Shown piece after piece: positions 42,925 through 53,727 of a stretch of DNA of 64,000 nt. The stretch is from Glaciozyma antarctica PI12 (Eukaryota > Basidiomycota > Microbotryomycetes > Kriegeriales > Camptobasidiaceae). The notes below the pieces were generated by a model. It was given only the letters and a program-made list of their open reading frames with translations, had not been told where the DNA came from and made no database searches. The stretch covers positions 514,010-578,009 of the forward strand of contig KZ627159.1 in assembly GCA_002917775.1 (NCBI GenBank), in the 5' to 3' direction. Within the stretch, counting starts at the first letter, position 1. Every line of letters begins with the position of its first letter. Made by a program: the position numbers and the translations under genes.

Positions 42925-45231
42925 GGTGGACTATGGGAAGGGTAGGGGGGGAGGAGAGAGAGTCAGCGCCTGCAGAACAACCTCCCACGAAAATTGTCCC
43001 CTCCCTCCCAACGACGAGCTCCCCCAAGTCATCTCCAACGCCCACTCCGTTCGCCCCAGTACCTTCCCAGCGACACAATGAACCAGCTCCATCTCCCTCA
43101 CTCCTGCTCCCCTCGTCGTCGCTGTCGGGTTCGAGTCGAAATCTTCACGTCGGGATGGCGGTCCCTCGAGGCCGTTCGAGTCGAAACGGCGAGCGGGATG
43201 TGGTCGCAGGATGTGGAGGAGAAGCAGGGCGGAAGGGAGTGAGATCTTACCTGAACGAAACCCTGCGGAGTGTAAGACGGAGGGCAAAAGAGGCGCGGGC
43301 TCTCGCTCGAGAAGGACGCGAATTTGGCGAGAATTAATTCTACCCCTCCCTGGAAATAAATTCCTTTATTCCTCTGGCGTCCTCGGCGGTGGTGAGCAGC
43401 GCAGGGAGCAAGGTGGAGCGGAGGAAAGGGGAGGAGAGTACGGAGGACGTAGCAAGGAAGGGGAGAGACCTCGCTCGGGCTAGACAGCAACTGCCGCTCA
43501 GTCTGCAGCTCTCTCGAACGTCAAAGCTCTTCTTGATGATCCTGCTGTTCTCTCTTGGGGGATGGGACGAGGCGAGAGGTACAGGAGAATAAGGATAGTT
43601 TCCACACGAACGGCGCAGCCTTGCTACAAGATCCACCAGCTCCTTCCATCTCCCTCGAACCGTCCTGCTCCCTCCTCCTGCTGCCACCCTCCCTCCACCG
43701 CCATCGACCCAACGCGGAAAGCAGATGGGTGATTGTCCCTCCCTCAAGCCGTAGCCCCTCCTCCGTAAACGAGAGGAAGACGCACTGGACCCAGCTGAAG
43801 GAGGATGTCCATCTAGGAAGAGATAAACCCCCAGTCGAAACCAGATAGCACCGAAGCGCCCTCGTTAAGAGGCGACCCCAGCAACTCATGAAAGGCTCCA
43901 CTCCTGTACAAGCCACCAGGGAGGTGACTTGCAGAGAATCGACGTTTGACAAGGAGTAAACCGCGGTGCAGGTTCGTTCGGTTGAAGTACTTTCTCCGAT
44001 TTAATTTCGGCGACGTCCCAGGTACCTAGGATCAACCCACTCTCTCGAGAAGGGACTCTCTCGAGGCTCTGCAGAGCCCAAACACAGCAAGGACGACCCC
44101 CGAAGCTGCTCGTAAGCTCTCGCGCTCTCGAAGCCTGAGCTCGCTGGACGATCACCCGAAGAACGTGCCTCCCGCGATCCTCCCTCGCTCTGCTCGCTGC
44201 TCTCCCTGCTCTCCTGCTCTCCCTGCCCTTCCCAGTCAACTGGCCAATCTCCGCTTCCTCCAGCCTATACTCTCCGCCGCTTCCACAAGCTCCCTCGAGC
44301 TCGGCCGCAGGCGCGAACCTCCTCTCACCGACCTGCTCGCCTCTCCATCAGCAAGCCTTCCCCCACGGATACTGAGCGCGCTCTCAAGGCCTGTCCTGGA
44401 CGGCGCACATTCGAGCGATATTTTCCCAGGCTCATGCGGGAACTGCCTGATGCCGCTCGCTCTCCTCGCTCAGACTTTTGCGACTCACGCTGGCGAAGCG
44501 AAGCCCGCTCTCGATTCTTTGAAGTGGGCTGAAAGCGAAACGATGGACTTGGTGGTGGAGTTCGATTCGGAGGACGAGTGTCGAGCTGCGAGGACGAGTG
44601 TCAAGCAGCGACGAGACGAGCGAGCTGGGTGAGTGAGCTGTCGTGCTTCGCTCTCTGTACGCGCTGACTCCGTTTGCAGGTGCCTGTCACGTTGCGACGC
44701 TGTGTTCTGCACTCGTGGAATGACTTGACGCTTTTGACGGCTTGCGAGAGTGCGTGAGGTGAGACGACGAGTGATCAGCCATCAGCTGCTCTTCGTGCGA
44801 GCTCTCGCTTGCTATAGCTTTCGAGGTCGCTGATGAGAAAGAAGGCTTTGAGAGAGTGGAAAGAGTACCTGCGAAGAACTTGTCGCCAAACACCAAGAGT
44901 GAGCGCGAACAACTCGTCGCCGAACGCCTCTCGCTCGCGTCGAAACGCACCACGCATTCCCCTCCCTCTCTGAATCGCAAAGAGAAAGATCACGTAACAC
45001 AGAAAGATTACGAGAAGCAAGAGCAAACGTAGTCTCTTCCGCGTTGCACGCAACCACGAAGCTACGATACTAAAAAAGAAAGTCTATGTAGGTGTAAATC
45101 AATGTATGTAGACAGGGATGATCTATTCGCACGGTAGGGGAGTCTATTAACACGATATGATGAGGGGAGAAGATTATACAGGTGATGTGCGGGGGTGTAC
45201 TGATGAGAATGCGATGAGGCGAGAGATGCGT
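42925..45231. other. 2.3-kb region between RPL3 and GPD
   Basis: Mostly non-coding to my eye: RPL3 promoter and leader at the left, GPD 3' UTR at the right (AT-richer from about 45,060). One possible small spliced gene (44450-44728) is listed separately. No tRNA or repeat recognised. Confidence 0.45.
44450..44728 (+). CDS. Possible small spliced gene (74 residues), unknown
   Basis: Tentative. From the ATG at 44450 the frame reads MPLALLAQTFATHAGEAKPA, LKWAESETMDLVVEFDSEDE, CRAARTSVKQRRDERAG. A text-book intron follows (GTGAGTGAGC...CTGACTCCGTTTGCAG, about 44,632-44,680), then GCLSRCDAVFCTRGMT and a stop. The intron is the main support. The same frame stays open upstream to 44165 without another ATG, so earlier exons are possible. 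It could also be a spliced non-coding RNA. Confidence 0.28.
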
Positions 45232-47096
45232 CTAAAGGTCGGCGAACATCTCCTTGGGGTCGAGTCCCTCGAACGAGATGCGGTAGACCTTGTCGAAAAG
45301 AGGGTCTGCGAGAGCGTGGTTCAGCGAGTGCGCGGAGGGAGCGTACAGCAGTCGAGGAACGTACAGCCGTCGAGGCGGCCGCGACCGAGGAGGAACTTGA
45401 AGATCTCTTCGGCGGTGATGGTTCCTTGGAGCTTCTGGCCGTTGAGGAGCTCTGCGTGGGGGTTAAGAAGGTGGAGGGAGAGGAGGGAGAGAGACGTACC
45501 ATCTTCAAGCTCGGGGAAGGTCTTGCCGGTGCGGATGAAGGCCTCGGCACACTTGCGGTTGCGACCACCGAAAGAAGCTGCGAAGAAGCGTTAGCGATCG
45601 CGTTAAACGAGCGATAGGATAAGGACGTACTGGTGATGAGATCCGCCACACCGGCAGAGTGGTGGGAGAAGGTCTCGGGGGAAGAAGAGGGGAAGAACTC
45701 GAGAGTGAAGGACGACATCTCACCGATGACCGATGCGGAGAATGGCAGCCTTGGTGTTGCCACCCATGCCCATTCCATCGACAAATCCGGCGGCGAGCGC
45801 GACGACGTTCTTGAGAGCTCCCGAGAGCGAAACGCCGGCGACGTCCTCGACGCAGTGGACGCGGAACATGTCCGTGTCGAAGACGGCGTGCCAGAGGGCA
45901 GCGTCGTCAGGCGAAGGGCATCCGATACTGCGAAGCGAGGGCGTTAGTCAGGGAGCTGACAAGGAGCGCACGTCGAGAGGAACGCACGTCGTCTCGCAGA
46001 ACTCCTTGTTGGCGACCTCGAGGGCGATGTTGGCGCCTCCGAGAGCGGAGCAAGGCAGGCCGAGCTTGGACTCAATGATGGAGGGGTAGGTGTGGATGTC
46101 GATCTTGTCGACCTCGATTCCCTTGATGGCGGAGAGTGCGCGAGCACCCTTGGTGAGGACGCCGGGTTGCGAGAGCTCGTGGATGACCTGCGACGATAGG
46201 TGAGCTGAGGCTGCGGGCTCGAGTCGAGGAGAACGTACGGGTCCAAGGAACTGATGAGGAACGCAGAAGATGATGAGAGTGGCGTCCTGAGGCCAGAGGG
46301 GTCAGCTGGAGTCGACAAACGTGCGAGCTTGCGAGGAAACGCACCTTAACGACCTCGGTGAGAGAAGCCACGGCGACAAGGTTCTCGGGAAGCACCATGT
46401 GAGGAAGGTAGCGCGAGTTCTCGTGCGTCTCGTTGATGAGCTCCGTCAGGAGTCCCTTGCCGGGGATCTGAAGAGCGGCGGGGGTCGATTAGTGGCGGAA
46501 CTAGAGGCTGCGGGCGGGACGAAAACTCACCTCACGCTCGCGAACCCACATGTTGACAGTCTGGCGGAGAGAAGGAAAAGGAACGATCAGCTCTGCGCCA
46601 CTGAAAACAGAACACCGATGTCGGCGCAAAAACGCACCTCGTCGAAGCCATCCTTCTCCACCGTGTTGACGGCCGCAAGGCGCGCCAATGCCGTTCCCCA
46701 GGATCCCGATCCAATAACCGCGACCTTCTCAACCTTGCCAGTACCATCCATCGGCTCGAACTTGGACAAGAACGGGATCATGGCGGGCGAACTTCCACGA
46801 CGAGGACGAGGAGCTTTGAGGGACGTCTTGCGGGCGAGCGTCTCGCCAGTCGACATGGACTTGGCCGAAGTCTGAGTGAGAGGGTTCATCGAAAGACCTC
46901 CGAAGGCGCGGAGAAGGGGCGACGGGGGTCGGGAGGAGCTGGGGGTCGAGACGGGGGAGATGGGGCGGGAGCCAGGGAGGGATTGGAGTTGGAATCCTAG
47001 AGGAGAGGCGGGGGCGGTGGAAGGAGGGGAAGGGTTTTGGGAGGCGGGAAGGGAGTTCATCGGGGAGGTGTTGCTGGACACGTCGGTGGAAGACAT
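45232..47096 (-). CDS. GPD1: NAD-dependent glycerol-3-phosphate dehydrogenase
   Basis: Reduces dihydroxyacetone phosphate to glycerol-3-phosphate with NADH (glycerol and lipid synthesis, osmotic response, redox balance). After a Ser/Pro-rich extension of about 115 residues ([20 protein letters not shown]...) comes the Rossmann motif [17 protein letters not shown]. It continues with [76 protein letters not shown]-equivalent [32 protein letters not shown] (catalytic Lys) and [14 protein letters not shown]-like text. The end is [12 protein letters not shown]. About seven short introns. The extension may hold targeting or regulatory sites; yeast Gpd1 has an N-terminal peroxisomal signal, which I do not see clearly here. 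Confidence 0.93.
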
Positions 47097-48039
47097 GATG
47101 GTTGAAGGAGTTGAGTTGGTGGAAGTGGTTGACGTCAGGATGGCTGTTGAGTCTGTGTGTAGTCGTGTGTAGCTGGTCGTCGTCTAAGTTGAGATCGAGC
47201 TGAAGCTGTGGGTGTTGATGAAGAAGAAGAAGAAGTTGAAAACCTGCGAGGAAAGAGGATTCCTTCCACCAGATCTCGCCCAAGCTGGTCCCTCGAAATT
47301 CAATTGGGCTGATGACGTAGCCCGCGGACCTCCGATTTTTCCGAGTCTCCTCTTCGACCTGTCTGCAGACCGTTCTCAGCTCACATTGACTCCACCGTTC
47401 AGTTGAGCAGAGATCACCCTGATCGCAGGCGAACTACCAGCTTTCGAGGCGAAGAAAGAGGTCAAACACGGCTCTCCCTGTGAAAACGCTCGCCAGTTTC
47501 GTCTGCATCCGTTCTCCGAACGCGCCCAGCTCTTTTTCGGACACCCGATCTGCGCCTCTCTCACCGTTACGAGCTTCTGTCATGGTACGAACTAGAACGT
47601 CCGTCGCAACTAAAAGACCAAGTCGCACAACTGCGAGTTCGTCGTCAAGAGTCAGCAGGTATGACGAGCTCCGAGGTTGACTGGAGGACGCTTGCGAGCT
47701 CCTTTGGGGCGGACTTGGTGCAAGGCTGTCGGCAACAAGAGTACGCAGAGATGGTGAACGTGCTTCGGGAAGGCCCCGACGAGATTCGGGGGGCGTACGA
47801 AGGAGTAACGGGTGGGTTCAGTGGAGGAGTAACGCAGTGGCGGTGGAGTCAGAGGGCGTAGGGGAGCGAATGGAAGCCAGCGAGCAAGCATGTATTGACA
47901 CAGCGAGAAGGAATTCGAGCAACAGATTTTGAGAGAACCGTACAGCGGTGCGCGCGAGGCTGAAGCCCGAGCTTTCGTCGAAACGACCTGCGCAACTTCG
48001 TCAGCGGGCTTCATGAAAGGCTTGAAGAGCAAACGTACC
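47097..48039. other. intergenic region, GPD promoter side
   Basis: About 940 bp upstream of GPD1. Contains the small candidate reading frame at 47661-47861; otherwise nothing recognised. Confidence 0.4.
47661..47861 (+). CDS. Possible small protein (66 residues), unknown
   Basis: The frame starts MTSSEVDWRTLASSFGADLV and continues QGCRQQEYAEMVNVLREGPD and EIRGAYEGVTGGFSGGVTQW. It has balanced, protein-like composition and predicted amphipathic helices, unlike the shadow frames around it. It is unspliced as read, though CAGGTATG at its start could also be an intron border. It converges with the minus-strand gene ending at 48040. No family recognised. Confidence 0.35.
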   Translation: MTSSEVDWRTLASSFGADLVQGCRQQEYAEMVNVLREGPDEIRGAYEGVTGGFSGGVTQWRWSQRA

Positions 48040-49125
48040 TCAGGGATGAGCTTTGCTGAGGCTATTTACGAGGAAAAGGTACATGTCGCGCGTGTCGATG
48101 AGCTGCTGTCGACAGTTGCGAAGCGCCTGTCGGTCGAGCTCGAGCTGTCAAGCGTGGGAGGGTCGGAAGAACGCCTGGGAGCGAGTGGAAGGGACGTACG
48201 ATTGCGTGAGGGCATTCTGGGGAAGAAGGGTTTGAGAGAGCAGCGCTGTGAGAACGGGAGGGTGAGTTCGCGTCGGTCGGGACAAGTCCGAGGAGCTCAC
48301 GTCGTATAGGTCGCCCGACTGGTGTAGTAGTTGAGGGGGGTGGAGAGCATGCTGTGATTGATGAGTTCAGTCGGCAACACAGGAAAATCCAAAGAAGGGA
48401 AGGAGGCGCACCTGTGAGCCGCAGTGATGGTGTTGTCGAACTCAGCGATACATTCCTCGAGAGCTTCGGCCTGGACAACCGAAGGCAAAAATTCAGTGCG
48501 CCGGTTATCAAACTTCGCGAGCAGACTGAACTCACATCCTGATCCAGCGGAGGCGTCCCCAGCAAAGCGAGCGAGCGTTTGACCGCCTGCGCGAGCTCCA
48601 CCAGATCCTCCAACTCCATCCCAACCAGCTCAAAGGCTCTCCGCACAGCATTCAACCGCTCTCTCCCTGCTTATGCACGTCAGCTCTCCCCCTGCAACAC
48701 GACGAAAGGCCGTACCACTCGAGAACGAGAGTGGTTCCACCGCGTCCTCCAGCCTGCGCTTCTTGTCCGCATGTCCGTCGTTCGAGCTCTCCTGGTCCGG
48801 TGAAGCAGTCCCGAGCCTCGAAGGATGAAAAGGAGAGCTCGAATCGCGGAACGACTCGATCGTCGACGAGAGCGCGAGAATCTGTGAGTCCTCGTCAGCG
48901 GGGGCAGTCGTGCTCTGGTGGGAGGTGAAGGGCCGGACTTTGGAGGGAAAGGTGTGGGTTGCTGCGCGAGTGGCGGTCGTGTGGATCTGGGTGGAGGGAC
49001 GGTGAGCAGGGTCCAGTTCGGCGGACTGCAGGAGGGCGAGATTGGCGGACCTGGTCTTGGAGAGCTGAGAGCTGGGAGGGGAGGGGAGTAGAGCTCTCTG
49101 AGCTGTTCTTAAGAGCTCTCCACAT
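48040..49125 (-). CDS. Unrecognised protein, probably nuclear
   Basis: Function not recognised. Candidate start MWRALKNSSESSTPLPSQLS at 49125. The main body reads ADEDSQILALSSTIESFRDS, the basic patch DGHADKKRRLEDAVEPLSF (nuclear-localisation-like), then helical text ERLNAVRRAFELVGMELEDL, VELAQAVKRSLALLGTPPLD, EALEECIAEFDNTITAAHR, LSTPLNYYTSRATYD, LELDRQALRNCRQQLIDTR and ends FLVNSLSKAHP. About five introns. The frame of the first exon joins the next only through an implausible 25-nt intron, so the start is doubtful. The helical C-terminal half suggests a subunit of a nuclear complex. It is divergent from the BCL7-like gene. Confidence 0.6.
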
Positions 49126-49238
49126 CCTCGAAAGCAGCAAGAAGTAAGAACGAGCAGAGGCCAGCGAGTAGTCGAAGGACAAGAGCCGTTGTTGACGTCT
49201 TGACTTTTCCCTCCTCCCACCACACCTCCCCACCACCA

Positions 49239-49881
49239 ATGTCAGCCGCAGGCAACCGCTGGGTCTCTCGCAAAGGCGCCGGTCACTTCATCCCTCGCTC
49301 CGAGCTCTCCTCTGAACAACAAACCCTCCTCGCCGCCGTCCCCGTCCGTCCCTCCTCCCTCTCTCCCTCTCCGCACTCTCTGACCCGCCACACAGCACTG
49401 GAAGCGGGAATGGGTCCGCCCCACTTCTTTAACCGGCAAACCAGGCTCTTATAAAGTCCTCAAATGGGTCCTCGACACCTCCTCAGCGCCGCAGGAGGGG
49501 ACCCTCGAGGAAGTAGCAGCGGCGCTCAAGGTCGTCACTTCCGCCGAAGCGCTCGGGGAATCAGCGTCTGGGACCGCGACGCCCGCCGAGGGAGGACGAG
49601 GGACGAGGACAGCGCAACTCGTCGCGCAGGCTAGCGTCGTGTCAGTCGCTACCTCCGTCGCCTCGACGCCAGAGCTATCGCCTGCACCGATCAAGTCCTC
49701 CAAACCGACGACGGGACCGCCGCAAGATCTAGGGGTAGCGGGCGCACCGCCGGCGGTGTTGGAGCTGGCGCAGCTGCCAACGGAGGGGACGGTGGATGTG
49801 GAGATGGGGGAGGTGACCTTCGTGGAGGGTGAGGTGCAGTTGGCGCAGGAGGCGGTGGTGGGGATGCAGGCGGATGTGTGA
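49239..49881 (+). CDS. BCL7-like protein
   Basis: The N-terminal third resembles the BCL7 N-terminal domain of SWI/SNF-associated proteins: HWKREWVRPTSLTGKPGSYK followed by VLKWVLDTSS. This parallels the animal pattern [21 protein letters not shown], as I remember it. The remainder is low-complexity Ala/Thr/Ser/Glu-rich and acidic, ending VQLAQEAVVGMQADV. It starts MSAAGNRWVSRKGAGHFIPR. One intron (about 49,345-49,396, GTCCGT...CTGAC...CACAG). In animals BCL7 is a BAF-complex subunit. A chromatin-remodelling role here is inferred from that single short domain. Confidence 0.6.
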
Positions 49882-50065
49882 GGGAATCGAGGTGGTTGTT
49901 GTATCGTTGCTGGTGGGAGTGCGCGTCGAGCGGAGGACATGCTGTCGCGTTCGCTGCTTCTCTCTCTGCTTCTCCCCCCGCTGCTGCTCCTCTCCGCTGC
50001 TGCTTCTCTCCACGCACGAGCTGATCCCCAGGACAAACGTATCGCGACAAAAGGCGTTGCACTCC

Positions 50066-51858
50066 TCAACTCGAATCATCGTACCCATCCATCGCCCCGT
50101 CCCCAAAGTCCTTCCACCCCTCCGCATCGCTCGCCCAATCATCATCGCTCCCTCCCCTTTCCTCCTCCCCCTCGCTCCCCCTCTCATCCACCAAATCCTC
50201 CAACCCCATCTTCTTCCCCCTCGTCACGCTCGGTTCCTGCAACAGCTTCTTCACGCGGTGGTCTCGGTCCTTTTCGCGCAGGAGAGAGGTCTTTTTGATG
50301 GGCGAGGAGCGGAGGGAGAGCAGCGAGATGAGCTCGGAGGGGATGGTCGAATCGATGTCGATGTGGGAAGGGCGGTGAGAGGTATCGTCGCCGGGATCGA
50401 AGGAGGTCGGCCGCGCGTCTTGCGAGGAGAGGAGGTCCGCCGTATCGCGGTAGAAGAGGGATCCCTGCGATCCTCCTACGATATCGTCCTCGTCGCCCGC
50501 ATCCTCATCAACATCCTTGGCCTTGCCCTTGTAGTACGGTCGTCGAGGATGAATGACGACGCGGTCCGTCCCTCCTTCCTCCCCCTCCTCATCCAGCTCC
50601 AGCACCAAAAGTCCCTTCTCATTCCTCCTCCTCACACTCGCCTTCGTCTCTCTCCCCTCGTCGTCCATCTCGACGTCGTCGTCCTCCCCCGCATCGAGTA
50701 GCCGCGCACGCTTCGGCTTCCGGACACGAGGCTTGACGACCTTCTTCCCCTTCTTCTTCGATCCTACTTCCTCCTCGAACGCGTCTTCGACGGGCTGTTC
50801 CGAGTCGAATGGGAGAGCGACGGTGGAAGAGCGTTTGATACCGCGGAGGGGAGCGAGGGAGGGGTGGTGCGAAGGGTTTGATTTCGACGACGAGGGTTTG
50901 GCGTCCGTGTCGGTAGCGAGGGTGTTGCTGAAGCTCTTGCTGCCCGTCTCGAATAGCTTGGGAGGAGCGATTTTGGGTGCCGAGATCGAGGTGACGAGGA
51001 TCGAGGAGTGGCTTGAATGCTCGCGCCTTGCCGTTCGCAGAGGGCTTGACGGGCGAAGGTCCCAACGACTCACTCCCCACCTCGTTAAACTCCATCACCG
51101 AGGTCCCTCTCGACCTCCCCTCCACACTCGCCGAACTCCCCCTCCGCGGTCCACTAAACACACTCTCCCACCCCACTCCACCCTGACTCGCACTCCGCTC
51201 CACCTCCATCTCCTCCGCACCAAACAGGTTCCTAGAAGCCTTCCGCGGACTCTGTCCAGTCGCTTCGTCGCTCCCTCCGCCCACTCGAAACGGGTTATGC
51301 TTCCTAGGACTCCCTACGACCACCCCTACCGCACTGCCATTCGTCGAGCGGTGATTCGGCGAACTAGCGCAATGGGCAGCAGCGAGCGCACGGAGCTTGG
51401 AGGGGGAGTTGGCGATCACGTACGTCGGTTTGGAGGGGGATTTGGAAGGGGAGCCGAGGGGCGCATGAGAGGCTTGAGAGGCGGGTCGACGTTTGGGCTT
51501 GGTGGGAGTTTTGAAGATGGAGTTGGAGTCGGCGGGGAGGGAGGAGGGGCCTGGGACTGGGGCGGAGGAGGTCGAGTGGGGGTGGGAGGAGACGCGTGTT
51601 GAGGAGGAGGGGTTGGCGGAGCGGGAAGGGGCGGCTGGGGTGGGACCTGCTTTGGCTTTGGCGTAGGATTTGTACTTGTCCGCTATGGTGTGTACGCGTT
51701 AGTGAGCTTCTTGGAGGAGGAGCACAGATAGGCGCACAGATAGCTGGGACTGCTTTGATGTCGACCTTTGTTGGATCTCGAGCGTGTTCGTTCCTAAAGG
51801 CCGACTCCCAGGCTTTGAGCTCAGCCTTGAGAGTTACCAGCTGAGAATCTGAGCTCAT
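50066..51858 (-). CDS. SLD2: DNA replication initiation factor Sld2/Drc1
   Basis: Sld2 (RecQL4 N-terminal relative) is a CDK target that bridges Dpb11 and Cdc45-GINS loading at origins. The diagnostic N-terminus is MSSDSQLVTLKAELKAWESA, then DPTKVDIKAVPAIADKYKSY. Many SP/TP sites follow (NSPSKLRALAAAH, GSPRKHNPF, TGQSPRKASRNLFG, GPSPVKPSANGKARAFKP), as expected for CDK control. The C-terminal part has EEEVGSKKKGKKVVKPRVRK, HPRRPYYKGKAKD, LLREKDRDHRVKKLLQEP and ends acidic (DGAMDGYDDSS). One intron near 51,684-51,740. Around 51,000-51,040 the frame moves between ARAFKPLLD and ISAPKIAPPKLFETG with no intron signal, so it is probably an indel in the consensus. Confidence 0.82.
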
Positions 51859-51991
51859 CGGAGAGTGCGCAGAGAGGGAGGGAAGCAACCAACTGAGCTC
51901 AGCTCTTAGCTTGGGGAAGCTGGAAGCGCGGGGACGCTGCTCTCCTCCTGTCAGCTCCTTCACCCGCCCACGCCTCGTCCCGCCGGCTCTA

Positions 51992-53389
51992 ATGCCCAGG
52001 AGCACGCCCTCGCTAGCCCCCGAGACATTCGGCCGCGCTCCCGTCGCTCACAGCTGTGTTGAAGGACGCCCACGACGCCCGACGTTCCTCAACCCGCTTG
52101 GTCTCCCCGCTCCTCTCGGTACACGGCAGCTCCTGTGAGTTCGTGGTGGAGTGAAAGGAGATCGGGGAGCTGATTTGGAGCCGCGCAGTTACCTCTGGAT
52201 CCCGCAGGCAATCGGAGCGGCGTGTTTGGATGGGGGAGTGAACTTCGCTATTGCGTGAGCTGCCGCTGCTTCCCAGAGCTGGGGAGGGAGCTGACTGGCG
52301 GTACAGGTACGTTATGTACCGTAACGCAGACAACGTAACGATGTGGACGCTGTCCGCTAACACGGTGGCAGGTGAGGAGGCCCCGCGTTTTGTGCACTCT
52401 TCGCAGCTAACGCGTAACTCGCAGGCGACATGGCGGTCACCACGTTTATCCAGGGTGAGAAGGAGCTCGTTTTGAGAGTGTGAGAGCTCCGCTGACTGTT
52501 CTTGTGAGCGCAGGAATCCTTACGTTCGTGATTGCGTCGGCGATGGTTCACGTTGACATGCGGAAAGGCTCGAGTGCGTTGGCTGCTGCTCTTGTGAAGA
52601 GGTCGAAAGGAGCTGACGCACTTCTGCAGTCGACGCCTTTCCCTATCCCTGGCCCGACACGCGGTTCGCAGTCATCGAGCTCAAAGCCGGGCCCGAGAGC
52701 GCGAGGACCAAGCGCGGGCGACTCTGGCGGCGGTTCCACCAGACGTACGCGCTGCTACAGCAACCAGGCCTGTACCCGACTGAATTTTGAGGGCTCGCAG
52801 TCACGGCCTCGGGCGAGGACTGCATTTCTTCAGCGGGAGCGCCACGAACGACCTGTTCGACTTCAGCCTCTCGCGCAAGGACTTCTTCGCTCGGCTCTTC
52901 TGGTCCGTATGGAAAGGCTCCATCCTCAGCGCGTTGTACTTCCTGGTCGTGTGGCCGATCGCGATCGCTTGCGTAGCGCGTGAGAGCACCTTCCTCTTTT
53001 CTCGCAACGGACTGGAGCTGATTGGCTTTTGTACAGCAACCTGGGGAGGCGTCAACATGGCGGGAACGTGGACTCCGATGATCATCAAGCTCGTCTATGG
53101 TGAGCCCGACTTTCCCAGCTCTCCGAACATCGCTGATCTGCGACTTGACAGCGTTCGTTCTCGGCCTCCTCATGAACGTGCGTCTTTTCCCGCCAGTCTC
53201 CTTCGCTCCCAGCTGACCCTCTCTAATCAGCCAATATGCGCCTGCATCGCCATGGGCTCAGAAGATTCAGTGCGGGATCATCGACGGGAGGTGCATCAGC
53301 GGAACCTGCTTGAGATGGAGAAGGCTGCTCCCCCGCCGAACACCGAGTGGGAGAGGATCGTCAAGCCGCGACGAGCGAGGCTCGTATAA
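51992..53389 (+). CDS. DUF2456 / YDR090C-type multi-pass membrane protein
   Basis: Fungal membrane protein of unknown function. The spliced text reads YLWIPQAIGAACLDGGVNFA, MYRNADNVTMWTLSANTVAG, DMAVTTFIQGILTFVIASAM, VHVDMRKGS and RLWRRFHQTHGLGRGLHFFS. After that come ARLFWSVWKGSILSALYFLV, VWPIAIACVA, NMAGTWTPMIIKLVYAFVLG and PICACIAMGSED, then a cytosolic tail ending VKPRRARLV. I count at least four hydrophobic segments. An in-frame stop before FFSG disappears once the intron GTACGCG...CTGAA...CGCAG (about 52,745-52,800) is removed. About nine introns. It is divergent from SLD2 (starts about 130 bp apart). Confidence 0.75.
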
Positions 53390-53727
53390 GGGAAGCATTG
53401 GCATATGTTGTTGTACAGCTATTCATCATGATTTCGCATCGCATTCGCCCGAGCACCACCGTCGACTGCGAGTTGGGCCTGGATTATCGCTCGCCGAAGC
53501 GCTGCTCTGCTCTGGATTACATTCTGCTTCGAGCGACTGCCACTGGTGCGTCCAGCTGGACGCTCCTGAGGGAGATGCAGGAGGGGAAGCGAGTAATCAA
53601 CGAGGGCGTGCTTTCGCTTCTCTATCTCAGTTCGCCGTTCTAGCACGAACGAAGATGCTTTCGAAAGAAATACGCATTAAACGCAGCGTGATCTACACCT
53701 GCACGAATAGCCCGTTGCGCGAGAAAC
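53390..53727. other. convergent intergenic region
   Basis: About 340 bp between two 3' ends (DUF2456 protein and oxysterol-binding protein). Nothing recognised. Confidence 0.45.

Noticed and set aside
44165-44449. Upstream extension of the small frame at 44450
   Set aside because: Open but without an ATG; not enough support to call it coding.
52740-52800. Apparent stop codon inside the DUF2456-type gene
   Set aside because: Removed by a normal intron (GTACGCG...CTGAA...CGCAG) that joins RRFHQT to HGLGRGLHFFSG in frame.
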